Shown piece after piece: positions 16,184-28,548 of a stretch of 38,513 nucleotides of DNA. The notes under the pieces are model-generated. The model saw only the letters and a program-made list of their open reading frames with translations, did not search any database and was not told where the DNA came from. Source of the stretch: Desulfovibrionaceae bacterium. GTDB taxonomy: Bacteria > Desulfobacterota > Desulfovibrionia > Desulfovibrionales > Desulfovibrionaceae. Each line of letters opens with the position of its first letter. Within the stretch, counting starts at the first letter, position 1. The stretch is taken from positions 1 through 38,513 of the forward strand of contig WRIL01000017.1 in the NCBI GenBank assembly GCA_009782775.1, given 5' to 3'. The position numbers and the translations under genes were made by a program.

Positions 16184-18217
16184 ATGGGCATTGACAGACG
16201 TTCCTTCATTAAGTTCGCCGCCGGGGCCGGCCTGGGCGTGACCGCCAGTCCTCTGCCCTGGAAGATGATTGACGATGTGGCCATCTGGACGCAGAACTGG
16301 CCCTGGATTCCTTCGAACCCCAAAGGTGAAAGCGTTTGGGCCGCCACCACCTCCAAGTATTGCCCCTCGGCCTGCGGGCTGAAGGTTCGCATGGTGAACG
16401 GACAGGCGGTGCGGGCCATCGGCGATGCGGACCATCCTCTGGGTGGGGGGCTTTCTCCGCTGGCCGCCGCGGAAATCCAGATGCTGAACAGTCCGGCCAG
16501 AGTGAAGCGACCCTTGCGCCGCATCGCTGACGGAAGACTGGAGCCGATCTCCTGGGAAGAGGCGGAAAAAATCCTTTTGGATAAACTGGGCGCGGCCGGG
16601 CCGCAAGTGGCCTGCGTGAGCGGCGACGAAACCGGGAGCAGCCTGGGGGCTTTGTCAGCTCTTTTGGCTGGCCGGGGATCGAACCAGCTTTATGTCATGC
16701 CCTCGGATGCCCAGGCCGCGGGTAGGGCCTGGCGGCTCATGGGTGGAAAGGGGCAGGTGGGCTATGACCTTGAGGGTAGCGACTTTGTCCTGGCCGTGGG
16801 CGCCAATGTGCTGGAGTCCTGGGGAACCTTCATCCGTAATCGCCGGGTCTTTTCCTCATCCCGCGGGGAGGTGCCGGGAGCGTCTTTTGTCTATGCCGGG
16901 CCGGTGCAGAACCAGAGCGCGGCGGTGGCGGACCAGTGGATACCTTTGCGTCCGGGAAGCGAGCTGGTTTTTCTTCTGGGTTTGTGCGCCGTGCTGGCGC
17001 AGCAGGGCCGCTCGGTGGAGGCAGGCGATTTTTTGAGTTTCCGGGATATGCTGTCTGGGTATGACCCGCAGCAGGTCAACGCCCTGACCGAGATTCCCGC
17101 ACAGGTGTTGCAAAGTACGGCTGCGGCCCTGATCCGGGCCGAGCGCCCCCTGATTCTGGCCGGTTCTGAATGCGGATATGGCGGCGGGGCGGCCACGGTC
17201 ATGGCCGGCTTGGCCCTGAACTTGCTGCTGGGTGGAAAGACTTTGCGGGATGTCCTCCTTTCCGGCCCTGTCCTGCCGGGTGAAAAGGCCCGTCCGGACA
17301 TTCAGGCCGGAGATCTGGCCGCTTATATGGGCAAGGGCGCGTCTCCCCAGGCCTTGCTTTTTTATTCCGCCAATCCGGCCTATGCCCTGCCAAGCCCGAA
17401 AACGGTCAGGGAATTCATCCAGACCACGCCTTTCAAGGCGGCATTCACTTCTTTCCTGGATGAAACCGCATCGCTATGCGATCTGGTGTTGCCGATAACC
17501 TTCAGCCTGGAAGGTTTGGATGATCTTGAAAGCCCCTATGGTTGCGCCAAGCCGTTTTATTCGGTCTGCCGTAAGCTGGTGGACGGGCCGGCGGAGGCCA
17601 GGCCGGGGCTGGAGTTGATCCTGGATTTGTCCGCCAAACTGGGTAAAAAACTGGCGCCTTCGGCGCAGGATGTTATAAAGGCCAAGGCCAAAGCCCTGAG
17701 GGCGAACGCTACCGCCTTGAATCAAGGTAAGGTTTTTGAGGGCAGCGTCGCCTCTTTGCCCGGACGGTTTACGCTCTTGCCGGAGATTATGCGCAAGGCG
17801 GCCGAGAGTGTGAAAAACGCGGCCCCCACTCTACTTGCCCCCTTGAGCCGGACGGCCCTGGGCACGGCCCAGAGCGGCATTCCGCCGTTCAATGCCAAGC
17901 TGATCCGCGCCGGCGAACTGGAGGGGAACGGGATGCAGGCGTTGCTGAACCGTACCACCGCGTACAGCCGTGGTCTTCAAGACGGGGATCTGGTGCGCAT
18001 TTCCGCTGGCCAGGGAGAGATTGTCGCTAGGGTGCGTATCTTTGAGGGCATTGTTCCAGACGCCCTGGGTTTGACCATGGGGCTGGGACATACAGCCCTG
18101 GACGCCTTCAGCCTGGGCAAGGGCGCCAATGTGGCGGATCTCTTCACTCCGGCGCCGGAAGAAGGCAGCGGCCTCACGGTTTGGAACCGGGTGGGGCTCA
18201 CGGTGGTTAAGGTTTAG
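16184..18217 (+). CDS. qrcB: Menaquinone reductase, molybdopterin-family subunit QrcB
   Basis: A 677-residue member of the molybdopterin oxidoreductase family with a twin-arginine export signal (DRRSFIKFAAGAGLG), so it is located on the periplasmic face. Only CPSACGLKV remains of the usual four-Cys cluster motif (CxxxC, no further ligands before GGGLSPLAAAE), which argues against an N-terminal Fe-S cluster. QrcB proteins are not regarded as catalytic molybdenum enzymes. The C-terminal molybdopterin-dinucleotide-binding-like region is present (NRTTAYSRGLQDGDLVRIS). It acts as a structural, electron-relay partner between QrcA and QrcC/D. Confidence 0.93.
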   Translation: MGIDRRSFIKFAAGAGLGVTASPLPWKMIDDVAIWTQNWPWIPSNPKGESVWAATTSKYCPSACGLKVRMVNGQAVRAIGDADHPLGGGLSPLAAAEIQMLNSPARVKRPLRRIADGRLEPISWEEAEKILLDKLGAAGPQVACVSGDETGSSLGALSALLAGRGSNQLYVMPSDAQAAGRAWRLMGGKGQVGYDLEGSDFVLAVGANVLESWGTFIRNRRVFSSSRGEVPGASFVYAGPVQNQSAAVADQWIPLRPGSELVFLLGLCAVLAQQGRSVEAGDFLSFRDMLSGYDPQQVNALTEIPAQVLQSTAAALIRAERPLILAGSECGYGGGAATVMAGLALNLLLGGKTLRDVLLSGPVLPGEKARPDIQAGDLAAYMGKGASPQALLFYSANPAYALPSPKTVREFIQTTPFKAAFTSFLDETASLCDLVLPITFSLEGLDDLESPYGCAKPFYSVCRKLVDGPAEARPGLELILDLSAKLGKKLAPSAQDVIKAKAKALRANATALNQGKVFEGSVASLPGRFTLLPEIMRKAAESVKNAAPTLLAPLSRTALGTAQSGIPPFNAKLIRAGELEGNGMQALLNRTTAYSRGLQDGDLVRISAGQGEIVARVRIFEGIVPDALGLTMGLGHTALDAFSLGKGANVADLFTPAPEEGSGLTVWNRVGLTVVKV

Positions 18218-18225
18218 GGGGAAGC

Positions 18226-18993
18226 ATGACGACAGAGCTTAAAAAATTCAGAATCCGCTGGGGCATGGTCATTGACGTGGATAAATGCACCGGCTGCGGC
18301 GCCTGTATGGTGGCCTGCCAGGCGGAAAACAACGTTCCGCCGGAAAATACCTCCAACAGGCGTAAGTCCTTGAACTGGCTGTTGGTGTATGAGCTTTCCA
18401 ACGGCAAATCCTTTCCGGGACATGATCTGGCCTATTTGCCCAGACCCTGCCAGCAGTGCGGAACCTACCCCTGCGCCTCGGTCTGCCCGGTGATCGCCAC
18501 CGATAAAAATGAGGAAGGCGGTATTGTCAGCCAGATCTACCCCCGTTGTATAGGCTGCCGTTATTGTATGGCCGCCTGTCCCTACCATGCCCGTTACTTC
18601 AACTGGCGGGACCCGGTCTGGCCCGCTGGAATGGAAAAAAACCTCAGCCCGGATGTGTCCGTCAGACCCCGCGGGGTAGTGGAAAAATGCTCCTTCTGCC
18701 ACCATCGTTTTATGCAGGCCAAGGACAAGGCCAGGGTGGAGGAGCGGGACATCTTCGACCTGGAAGACGGCGAATATGTCACGGCCTGCGCCGAGTCCTG
18801 TCCCAACGGAGCTATTGTTTTCGGAGATTTGAACAACCCGAAGCACCGGGCGCACGATTTGGCAGCCAGTCCCCAGGCTTTTCGCCTGCTGGAGCGCCTT
18901 GGCACGGATCCGCAAGTGTATTACCTGAGCCGGCGAGAATGGGTGCGCGCTCAGGGTGATAACCGTCTGCCCGATGAAGGGAACAGGGGGTAG
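18226..18993 (+). CDS. qrcC: Menaquinone reductase, iron-sulfur subunit QrcC
   Basis: A 255-residue ferredoxin-like subunit with four cysteine groups: CTGCGACMVAC (Cys 21/24/27/31), CQQCGTYPCASVC, CIGCRYCMAACPYHARYF, and the split CSFCHHRF with CAESCPNGA. These supply the electron wire between QrcA/B and the quinone site in QrcD. No signal sequence is visible; partners of this type are exported with their Tat-signal subunit, here QrcB. Spacing to qrcB is eight bases and to qrcD six bases. Confidence 0.94.
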   Translation: MTTELKKFRIRWGMVIDVDKCTGCGACMVACQAENNVPPENTSNRRKSLNWLLVYELSNGKSFPGHDLAYLPRPCQQCGTYPCASVCPVIATDKNEEGGIVSQIYPRCIGCRYCMAACPYHARYFNWRDPVWPAGMEKNLSPDVSVRPRGVVEKCSFCHHRFMQAKDKARVEERDIFDLEDGEYVTACAESCPNGAIVFGDLNNPKHRAHDLAASPQAFRLLERLGTDPQVYYLSRREWVRAQGDNRLPDEGNRG

Positions 18994-18999
18994 CCGAAG

Positions 19000-20256
19000 A
19001 TGAATGCCGCTTATAACGCGCCTTTGGATGCGGAACTTTTTCCCGAAGGTCTGAGCCGTTGTTCGCTGAAAAAATTTTTGATCTGGCTCCTGCCGGTCAG
19101 TCTGGTGTTGCTCTGGGGGCTTTATGCCGCCTTCAAGGTGCTCAGCACCGGCCTGGGGGTCACCGGCCTGGATGATTATTTCGGTTTCGGGCTGTGGATC
19201 ACCTTTGATCTCGCGGTCATCGCTCTGGGGGCCGGAGCCTTTTTCACCGGACTCCTGCGCTATATCCTGAATATAGATCCCCTCAAGAACATCATCAACC
19301 TGGCGGTGATCGTGGGGTTCATCTGTTATTCCGGGGCCATGCTGGTGCTGGTCCTGGATATCGGCCAGCCGTTGCGCGCCTGGTTCGGTTATTGGCACGC
19401 CAATGTGCACTCCATGCTCACCGAGGTGATCTTTTGCATCACCTGCTACTGCATCGTGCTGGTCATTGAGTACATCCCCCTGGCCCTGGAGCAACGCCAG
19501 CTCAACCGTATTCCCTTTCTGCGCATCCTGGCGCACAACCTGCATGTCTTTATGCCGTTGTTCGCGGGCATCGGGGCCTTTTTGTCCACCTTCCACCAGG
19601 GTTCCCTGGGCGGCATGTACGGGGTGATGTTTGGACGGCCCTATGCCTTCCGCGAAGGCTTCTTCATCTGGCCCTGGACCTTTTTCCTATTTGTGCTTTC
19701 CGCGGTCGGCTCCGGCCCGGTGTTTACCGTGCTGGTGGCCTCCCTGATGGAGAAGATTACCGGCCGGAAGCTGGTCTCCTGGGAGATCAAATCCATCATG
19801 GGAAAAATCGCCGGGACCATGCTCTGTGTGTATATTTTCTTCAAATTCCTGGACACCTGGTGGTGGATTGCCGACAGTCTCCCCAAGGCCGGGATGAGCT
19901 TTGATCAGATGTTCCATGGCTGGGTTTACGGCAAATGGCTGATGGTCATGGAGCTTTTTGTCTGCGGCCTTGTGCCCTGCGTCCTGCTGGTGAAAAAATC
20001 CCTGCGTGACCGCCCGGCGCTTTTTTACCTGGCCGCCCTGCTGGATTGCGCCGGCATTGTGATCAACCGTTATGTCATGACGGTGCAAACCCTTGCCATG
20101 CCGGTGATGCCCTTTGACCAATGGGTAGTCTATACGCCCAACTGGGTGGAATGGGCGGCCAGCCTGCTGGTGGTGGCGTACGGGGCTGTAACCCTCAGTT
20201 TTTCCTATCGGTATTTGCCTGTTTTTCCACAGGAAAAGGAATTGAACCGGGAATAA
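19000..20256 (+). CDS. qrcD: Menaquinone reductase, NrfD-like membrane subunit QrcD
   Basis: A 418-residue integral membrane protein of the NrfD/PsrC family with about ten helices. It carries the quinone site and proton path of Qrc. Recognisable stretches are DYFGFGLWITFDLAVIALGAG, RAWFGYWHANVHSMLTEV, LSTFHQGSLGGMYGVMFG with the helix-break His/Gln, and RYVMTVQTLAMPVMPFDQW. The first 25 residues are cytoplasmic and charged. It ends the qrc set, but transcription very likely continues into the helicase gene six bases downstream. Confidence 0.93.
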   Translation: MNAAYNAPLDAELFPEGLSRCSLKKFLIWLLPVSLVLLWGLYAAFKVLSTGLGVTGLDDYFGFGLWITFDLAVIALGAGAFFTGLLRYILNIDPLKNIINLAVIVGFICYSGAMLVLVLDIGQPLRAWFGYWHANVHSMLTEVIFCITCYCIVLVIEYIPLALEQRQLNRIPFLRILAHNLHVFMPLFAGIGAFLSTFHQGSLGGMYGVMFGRPYAFREGFFIWPWTFFLFVLSAVGSGPVFTVLVASLMEKITGRKLVSWEIKSIMGKIAGTMLCVYIFFKFLDTWWWIADSLPKAGMSFDQMFHGWVYGKWLMVMELFVCGLVPCVLLVKKSLRDRPALFYLAALLDCAGIVINRYVMTVQTLAMPVMPFDQWVVYTPNWVEWAASLLVVAYGAVTLSFSYRYLPVFPQEKELNRE

Positions 20257-20262
20257 GCTTCC

Positions 20263-23200
20263 ATGCCGGAATTCAGGGCCGACCTGCATATCCATTCGCG
20301 CTTTTCCCGGGCGACCAGTTCCAGCCTGAGTTTTCCGTTGCTCGCCGGATGGGCGTCCCTGAAAGGGATACAGGTGCTGGGTACCGGGGATTTCACCCAT
20401 CCCGGTTGGCTGGCGGAACTGAAAAAAGATCTGGTTTTTGAGTCGTCCAGCGGACTTTTTCGTCTGCGGCGGTCGGAAGAAGTCCAAGGCCTGTTCCCGG
20501 AGCTAGCGGATTCGCCCTTGCTTCGCGAACAGGCCGCCGCAGTCCGTTTCATGCTCCAGACCGAGGTCAGTTCCATCTACAAGCGGGACGGGCGGGTGCG
20601 CAAGGTGCACAACCTGGTGTACATGCCTTCCCTGGAGGCCGTGGAGCATTTCAACCGCAAGCTGGGGCAGGCCGGCAACCTGGAGGCGGACGGCCGCCCC
20701 ATTCTTGGGCTGGACGCCAGGAATCTTCTGGAACTGGCCTTGGAAACCCACGACCAAGGCTATTTGATCCCGGCCCATATCTGGACGCCCTGGTTCTCCA
20801 TCTTTGGCTCAAAGTCCGGCTTTGACCGGCTGGAAGACTGTTTCGGCCCGCTCAGCGGGCATATTTTTGCCCTGGAAACCGGGTTGTCTTCAGACTTGGG
20901 GATGAACCGCCGCCTGAGCGCCCTGGATCGCTTCAAAATGGTCTCCAATTCCGATGCCCATTCCGGGGACAAGCTGGCTAGGGATGCCAATCTCTTCAGC
21001 GGTGAACTCAGCTATAACGGCATCTTCACCGCCTTGAAGGCGGGCAGGCAGGAAGGTCTGCCCACTAGGTTCCTGGGCACCTACGACTTTTTCCCGGACG
21101 AAGGGAAATACCACCTGGACGGGCACCGGGCCTGCGGGGTTTCCATGATCCCGGAGGATACCCGCTCCTTGGGGGGGATCTGCCCGGTCTGTGGTAAACC
21201 CCTGACCGTGGGAGTGCTCAACCGGGTGCAGGCCCTGGCTGACCGTGACGAGCCTCTTTACCGGCCTGACGAGCGTTTCAGTTCGTTTATTCCCTTGGTG
21301 GAAATCGTTTCCGAAATTCTGGGAGCGGGCAGCGCCAGCGGCAGATGCCGGCGTTTTTATCAGGAACTCCTGCGCGACCTGGGTCCTGAACTGGAGATCC
21401 TCTTTCATACTCCGGCCGAGGACTTATCCAGACATTCCAGCGCCCTGGCTGAAGGTATTCTGCGTATGCGCCGGGGGGAAGTGATCCGCAAGGGCGGTTT
21501 TGACGGAGAATTCGGAAGCATCCGGGTTTTCAGCCAGGAAGAGGCCAGGGATCTGAAATCAGGGGGCCGTGCGGCTCTGGTGCTGACCGCAAGCCCTCCG
21601 GCTTCCGGGCGGGAGCGGGCAGGGGCGCACGCAGCTCAGTCGTTATTTTCCGATATGGAGACGCTACCGGAAGGTTCAGGTTCCGTGCTTTCTACGTCCC
21701 CGGATGAACAGGGGCTGAACGATGAACAGCGCAAGGCCGTGCGCTCCGGCCCGCAGCCGGTGTTGGCCCTGGCCGGGCCAGGCACGGGCAAGACCCATAC
21801 CCTGGTGGAGCGGGTGCTGCGTTTGGTCCGGGAAGGGGTTCCGCATTGGGAGATCCTGGTGCTGACCTTTACCCGGCGGGCGGCGCGGGAGTTGGAGGAA
21901 CGCCTGCGGGCGGCCTTTGGCGAGGGTTCAGGGGATGTGGGCCGGGCGGACCGGGGTGAAACCGTCCTGCCCAGGGCTGATACCCTGCACGCTTTGGCTC
22001 TGGAATTTTGGCAACGTTCCAAAGGGACTTACCCGCTTTTGTTGGATGAAGAGGCCGCGTTGCGCGTTTTTACCCAAGCCAACCGCCTGGAAAGCCTCCG
22101 CAAGATCCGCGAGGCCTGGCACAGCTTGAACCTCTGCCGGGAAAGGCGCTCCCCCCTGCCGGAGGAGTTTCAGTCCTGCGCCTACCATTACCATGAGCGC
22201 AAGACCGCTTGGGGACAGGCGGATTATACGGATTTGTTGGAGTTCTGGCTCTCGCGGGCCGGGGCCGCGGACCAGGCCGGCTCCTACGCCTGGGGGGGCT
22301 GGACCCAGGTGCTGGCGGACGAGATCCAGGATCTTTCGCCCTTGCAACTGGAACTGGTTGCGGCTTTGAGCCCGGAAGACGGCAAGGGTTTTTTCGGCAT
22401 CGGCGACCCCAACCAGTCCATTTACGGATTTCGCGGCGCTCACGGACAGGTGGAGGATTTTTTCCTCCGGCGATGGCCCAGGGTTAAAATCATCCGTTTG
22501 CGGGAAAATTTTCGTTCCGGCCGGAAAATTATCCAGACGGTCCGCGTCCTGGCCGATACCCTGCCGGGAGTGGCCACGCTGGAGGCAGTCAGCCCCCTGC
22601 CCGCGGAGGTTTATTATTTCGAAGCGCAAAGCGCCGAGGCCGAAGCTGATTGGTTGGCCGGCAGGATCCGCGCCTGCCTGGGTTCAACCAGTCATAGCCT
22701 GGTGGATGCCTCCTCCAGGATGGAACCTGCGGCCGGGGGGCTGTCTGATGAAAGTTACAGCCCCGGCGATTTCGCCGTACTTCTGCGCAGCCGCGCCCTG
22801 ATGCTCCCCTATGCCAGGGCCTTGGAACGGCACGGCATCCCCTTCAGCCAGCCCTGCGTCGATCCCTTCTGGGCGGACGAGCGCGTACGCCTGCTCCTCC
22901 AGGCCGCCGGACGAAGTTTGGGGATCACCCCCTGGCCGGATCAGGACTCTTCCCCGGAGTCTGTCCCGGAATGCCCGGAACGGGTGATCGCCCACGGCCC
23001 GGAAGGCATGGGCGCTTATTGGGGCAACCGCGAGCCCTTTGGGGAGGGTTTTTGGAAATCGCGGATTTTCAAGGATTTATCCAGGGCCTACGAACAAAAC
23101 CAGGGCTGGGCTGGGCTGTTCAACTGGCTCAGCCTGCAGAACGAACTGGAGGAAGCCCGCGCCAAAAGCGAGAAGGTGCAGCTTCTGACTCTGCACGCGG

Positions 23201-23517
23201 CCAAAGGCCTGGAATTTCGCATGGTCTTTCTGCCAGCCCTGGAAGACGGGCTTATGCCCTTTGCCGGTCCTGAAAACGATCCTCCTCCGGATCGAAAGAA
23301 CCAGGAGGAAGAGTTCCGTTTGTTTTATGTGGGTCTTACCAGGGCCAGGCAGGGGCTTTTTCTTTCGCGGGCGGAAAAACGCCGCCTCTATGGCCGGGAA
23401 TGCCGCTTCTCCCCCTCGCCTTTCCTCAAAAAACTCCCCGGGGATATCCGGCGCAGCCGCATGGTAGCCGTGCGCGAGCGGCGTGAAGAACAGATGAACT
23501 TATTCGGTAGCGGCTGA
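20263..23517 (+). CDS. PHP domain-UvrD/REP helicase fusion
   Basis: A 1084-residue two-part protein. Residues 1 to about 420 form a PHP-type phosphoesterase module (DLHIHSRFSRATSS, LGTGDFTHPGW, SNSDAHSGD). It also has the zinc-ribbon-like GICPVCGKPLTVGVLNRV of the TIGR00375 family. From about residue 490 follows a superfamily 1A helicase: motif I ALAGPGTGKTHT, motif Ia VLTFTRRAARELEERL, motif II LADEIQDLSPLQLEL, motif III GIGDPNQSIYGFRGAHG, motif IV LRENFRSGRKII, motif V LTLHAAKGLEFRMVFLPAL and motif VI LFYVGLTRARQG. All key residues are intact. A DNA-repair role coupling strand separation with phosphoester hydrolysis is inference. It is six bases behind qrcD. Confidence 0.9.
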   Translation: MPEFRADLHIHSRFSRATSSSLSFPLLAGWASLKGIQVLGTGDFTHPGWLAELKKDLVFESSSGLFRLRRSEEVQGLFPELADSPLLREQAAAVRFMLQTEVSSIYKRDGRVRKVHNLVYMPSLEAVEHFNRKLGQAGNLEADGRPILGLDARNLLELALETHDQGYLIPAHIWTPWFSIFGSKSGFDRLEDCFGPLSGHIFALETGLSSDLGMNRRLSALDRFKMVSNSDAHSGDKLARDANLFSGELSYNGIFTALKAGRQEGLPTRFLGTYDFFPDEGKYHLDGHRACGVSMIPEDTRSLGGICPVCGKPLTVGVLNRVQALADRDEPLYRPDERFSSFIPLVEIVSEILGAGSASGRCRRFYQELLRDLGPELEILFHTPAEDLSRHSSALAEGILRMRRGEVIRKGGFDGEFGSIRVFSQEEARDLKSGGRAALVLTASPPASGRERAGAHAAQSLFSDMETLPEGSGSVLSTSPDEQGLNDEQRKAVRSGPQPVLALAGPGTGKTHTLVERVLRLVREGVPHWEILVLTFTRRAARELEERLRAAFGEGSGDVGRADRGETVLPRADTLHALALEFWQRSKGTYPLLLDEEAALRVFTQANRLESLRKIREAWHSLNLCRERRSPLPEEFQSCAYHYHERKTAWGQADYTDLLEFWLSRAGAADQAGSYAWGGWTQVLADEIQDLSPLQLELVAALSPEDGKGFFGIGDPNQSIYGFRGAHGQVEDFFLRRWPRVKIIRLRENFRSGRKIIQTVRVLADTLPGVATLEAVSPLPAEVYYFEAQSAEAEADWLAGRIRACLGSTSHSLVDASSRMEPAAGGLSDESYSPGDFAVLLRSRALMLPYARALERHGIPFSQPCVDPFWADERVRLLLQAAGRSLGITPWPDQDSSPESVPECPERVIAHGPEGMGAYWGNREPFGEGFWKSRIFKDLSRAYEQNQGWAGLFNWLSLQNELEEARAKSEKVQLLTLHAAKGLEFRMVFLPALEDGLMPFAGPENDPPPDRKNQEEEFRLFYVGLTRARQGLFLSRAEKRRLYGRECRFSPSPFLKKLPGDIRRSRMVAVRERREEQMNLFGSG

Positions 23518-23547
23518 ACAACGCGGAGGCGGAACTTTTCCGTAAAG

Positions 23548-26160
<2,613 letters not shown>

Positions 26161-26161
<1 letters not shown>

Positions 26162-27270
26162 CAGATTTTATCCTCCAGCTTCGCGCCCATAAGTCCGGTG
26201 GGCTTGAACAGGAGAATGAGGATGAGGAGGGTGAAGGCGAAAGCGTCGCGGTATCCGGAAAGCTGCGGGTAAACGGCGATGATGATGATTTCCATGGCCC
26301 CGAGGATCAGTCCGCCGATCATGGCCCCGTGGATGGAGCCGATGCCGCCGAAGACCGCCGCGATAAAGGCCTTTAGGCCTGGCGTAATGCCCATGTAGGG
26401 GTGGATCTGGGGGTAACGCAAGGCCCACATGATGCCGGAAGCCGCGGCCAGGGCCGAACCCAGGGCAAAGGTCAGGGCGATGATCTTGTCAACCGAGACT
26501 CCCATGAGCCGGGTGGTTTCAATGTCGCGGGAGATGGCCCGCATGGCCAGGCCGGGCTTGGTGCGGTTGATGATGAAGAGGAGGCCGAGCACCAGGACCA
26601 GGGTGATCGCCGGAACCACCAGACTCAGGGGCAGGATGCGCACGCTGCCTTCGGCCAGGAGCATGGGGGTCATCAGCCAGTCCGGCTGCAACACCGGCCG
26701 TGGCAGTCCGGTAAAGAGCACGACGCTCAGGCTTTCAATGAAAAAGGAAATGCCGATGGCGCTGATCAGGGCGGAAATGCGCGGCGCGGCGCGCAGGGGC
26801 CGGTAGGCGATGCGGTCTACCACGATGCCGCAGAAGCTGGCGGCGGCGATGGCGGTGATCAGGGCCAGAGGCCAGGGTAACTGGAAAGAGGCTGGAGCCA
26901 GAAAAGTGAAATACAGGCCGCAGACCGGGAAAAGCAGCAGCAGCCCCAGGACGGGCAGGGGCGGGCGGCGGCGGAAGCCGCGGACGATGCCGTGAATGAC
27001 GTAAAAAGCCGCGGCGATGAAAAAGCAGGCCACCCCGGCCGGCATGAAGGCCACGGTGGTGAAAAATACGAAATAGGCCCCGAGCATGAAGATATCGCCG
27101 TGGGCGAAGTTGATCAGGCGCAGGATGCCGTAAACCATGGTATAACCGATGGCAATCAGGCCGTAGAGCGAGCCCAGGGTCAGAGCGTTGAAGCCGTGCT
27201 GCACCAGCTGGGACAAGTTCATGCCAGGCAGGGCCGAGGTCTGATACAGGCTATGTAACCAATCAAACAT
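26161..27270 (-). CDS. livH: Branched-chain amino-acid-type ABC transporter permease LivH
   Basis: A 369-residue permease with the LivH opening (LTLGSLYGLIAIGYTMVYGI, LRLINFAHGDIFMLGAY), SALISAIGISFFIESL, AISRDIETTRLMGVSVDKII and FGGIGSIHGAMIGGL. It is longer than the usual roughly 300 residues because of an extra hydrophobic/Arg-rich segment at about residues 80-130 (HGIVRGFRRRPPLPVLGLLL), probably one added helix pair. The ribosome site is weak, consistent with lower expression than livK, from which it is separated by a perfect 15-bp stem-loop. Confidence 0.94.
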
Positions 27271-27283
27271 GCGATCTCTGGAA

Positions 27284-27319
27284 CGAACAGTGGCGGATGC
27301 GTGTATCCGCCACTGTTCG
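27284..27319 (-). other. Perfect 15-bp stem-loop between livK and livH
   Basis: CGAACAGTGGCGGAT (27284-27298) and its exact complement (27305-27319) flank a six-base loop in the 55-base gap. No T-run follows on the minus strand, so it is more likely an mRNA 3'-end protector/attenuator that keeps livK message abundant than a full terminator. Confidence 0.7.
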
Positions 27320-27325
27320 CCGGGC

Positions 27326-28456
27326 TTATTTGGGTGTCACTTCTCCCAGATAGACACGTTTGCCGCTACGGATTTCAATGATGCCGATGGGCATTTCGGC
27401 GTCATGGGAGGCGTTGATGCTTAGGAGGCCGGTCACGGCCGGAAAGTTTTTGGTTTCGCCGATGGCCTTGGTGATGGCCTCGCGGTCGTCGGCGGTTCCG
27501 GCGCGCTTGATGGCGTCAATCAGGAGCATGTAGGTGGTGTAACCTAAGGCCGCGTTGACGTTGGGGTCTTTGTTCGGATAGGTTTTACGCCATTGTTCGG
27601 TGAACTTTTGGGCGGTTTCATTCATCTTTGTCATGCCCGGGTCATAGGGGAAGGTCGTGTGCAGGAAGCCTTCGGCCGCCTCCTTGGCGATGCTTACCGT
27701 ATCCGGGTTGTCCATGGCGTCCCCGCCCATGATGCGGAATTTGGCGCCCAGTTCGCGGGCCTGCTTCATGATGATGCCGCCTTCGGCGAAGTAGGCCGGA
27801 ATAAAGAGCACATCAGGGTTCAGGCTGTTGATCTGGGTGAGTTGGGCTGTAAAGTCCTGGTCGCCGGAGCTGTAGCTGAGGTTGGCCACAACGGCTCCGC
27901 CCTGCTTGGTGAAAGAGCGTTCAAAGAAACTGGCCAGCCCCACGGCATAGTCGCTGGCCACGTCTTTCAGGATGGCGGCCTTGGTGGCCTTGAGTTCCTG
28001 CAGGGCGTATTCGGCCGCGCCCGCGCCCTGGTAAGGATCGATGAAACAGACCCGGAAGTGGTATTTTTTTCCGGTGGTTACCAGGGGATTGGTGGCCGAG
28101 GTGGCTATGATCGGGGTCTGGGCTGTTTCGGCCACTTCGCCTCCGGCCATGGCCAGGGAGGAACCGTAGGTGCCGAGGATGCCGACGACCTTATCTCTGG
28201 CGGTCAGGCGGGTCACGGCGTTGGCGGCTTCCGTCTTGTCGGACTTGTTGTCCACCACCATCAGTTGCACTTCCCGCCCAAGCACGCGGCCTTCTTCCTT
28301 ATGGGCCATTTGTATGCCCTCAAGTTCAAGCTGGCCGCCGAAGGCATTTTGGCCGGTCAGCGGCAGATAGACCCCGAATTTGACGGGTTCGGCGGCTTGA
28401 GCCAGAGAACAGCTCAGGAGCAGGACGCAGGCAGACGCGCAAAGCTTTTTCAACAT
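27326..28456 (-). CDS. livK: Periplasmic branched-chain amino-acid-type binding protein LivK
   Basis: A 376-residue type I periplasmic binding protein with a signal peptide (MLKKLCASACVLLLSCSLAQA, cleavage before AEPVKFG). Typical features are GVYLPLTGQNAFGGQLELEGI, VVDNKSDKTEAANAVTRL, GTYGSSLAMAGGEVAE, PIIATSATNPLVT, and NPDVLFIPAYFAEGGIIMKQ. ATG 28456 with GGAGGT five bases upstream is chosen over the in-frame TTG at 28468. It opens the minus-strand liv operon. The ligand may be branched-chain amino acids or another amide or amino acid; the sequence alone does not decide. Confidence 0.93.
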   Translation of the reverse strand: MLKKLCASACVLLLSCSLAQAAEPVKFGVYLPLTGQNAFGGQLELEGIQMAHKEEGRVLGREVQLMVVDNKSDKTEAANAVTRLTARDKVVGILGTYGSSLAMAGGEVAETAQTPIIATSATNPLVTTGKKYHFRVCFIDPYQGAGAAEYALQELKATKAAILKDVASDYAVGLASFFERSFTKQGGAVVANLSYSSGDQDFTAQLTQINSLNPDVLFIPAYFAEGGIIMKQARELGAKFRIMGGDAMDNPDTVSIAKEAAEGFLHTTFPYDPGMTKMNETAQKFTEQWRKTYPNKDPNVNAALGYTTYMLLIDAIKRAGTADDREAITKAIGETKNFPAVTGLLSINASHDAEMPIGIIEIRSGKRVYLGEVTPK

Positions 28457-28548
28457 GTTCACCTCCAATTAAGGGTCACGGTTTTATAACGGAAACGACA
28501 TAACGAAGAGACCTAGCTAAATACACTGACCTTGCGCTGTCAAGGAAA

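Noticed and set aside
28457-28548. Promoter for livK (perfect TTGACA on the minus strand at 28543-28538)
   Set aside because: No acceptable -10 hexamer at 16-18 bases.
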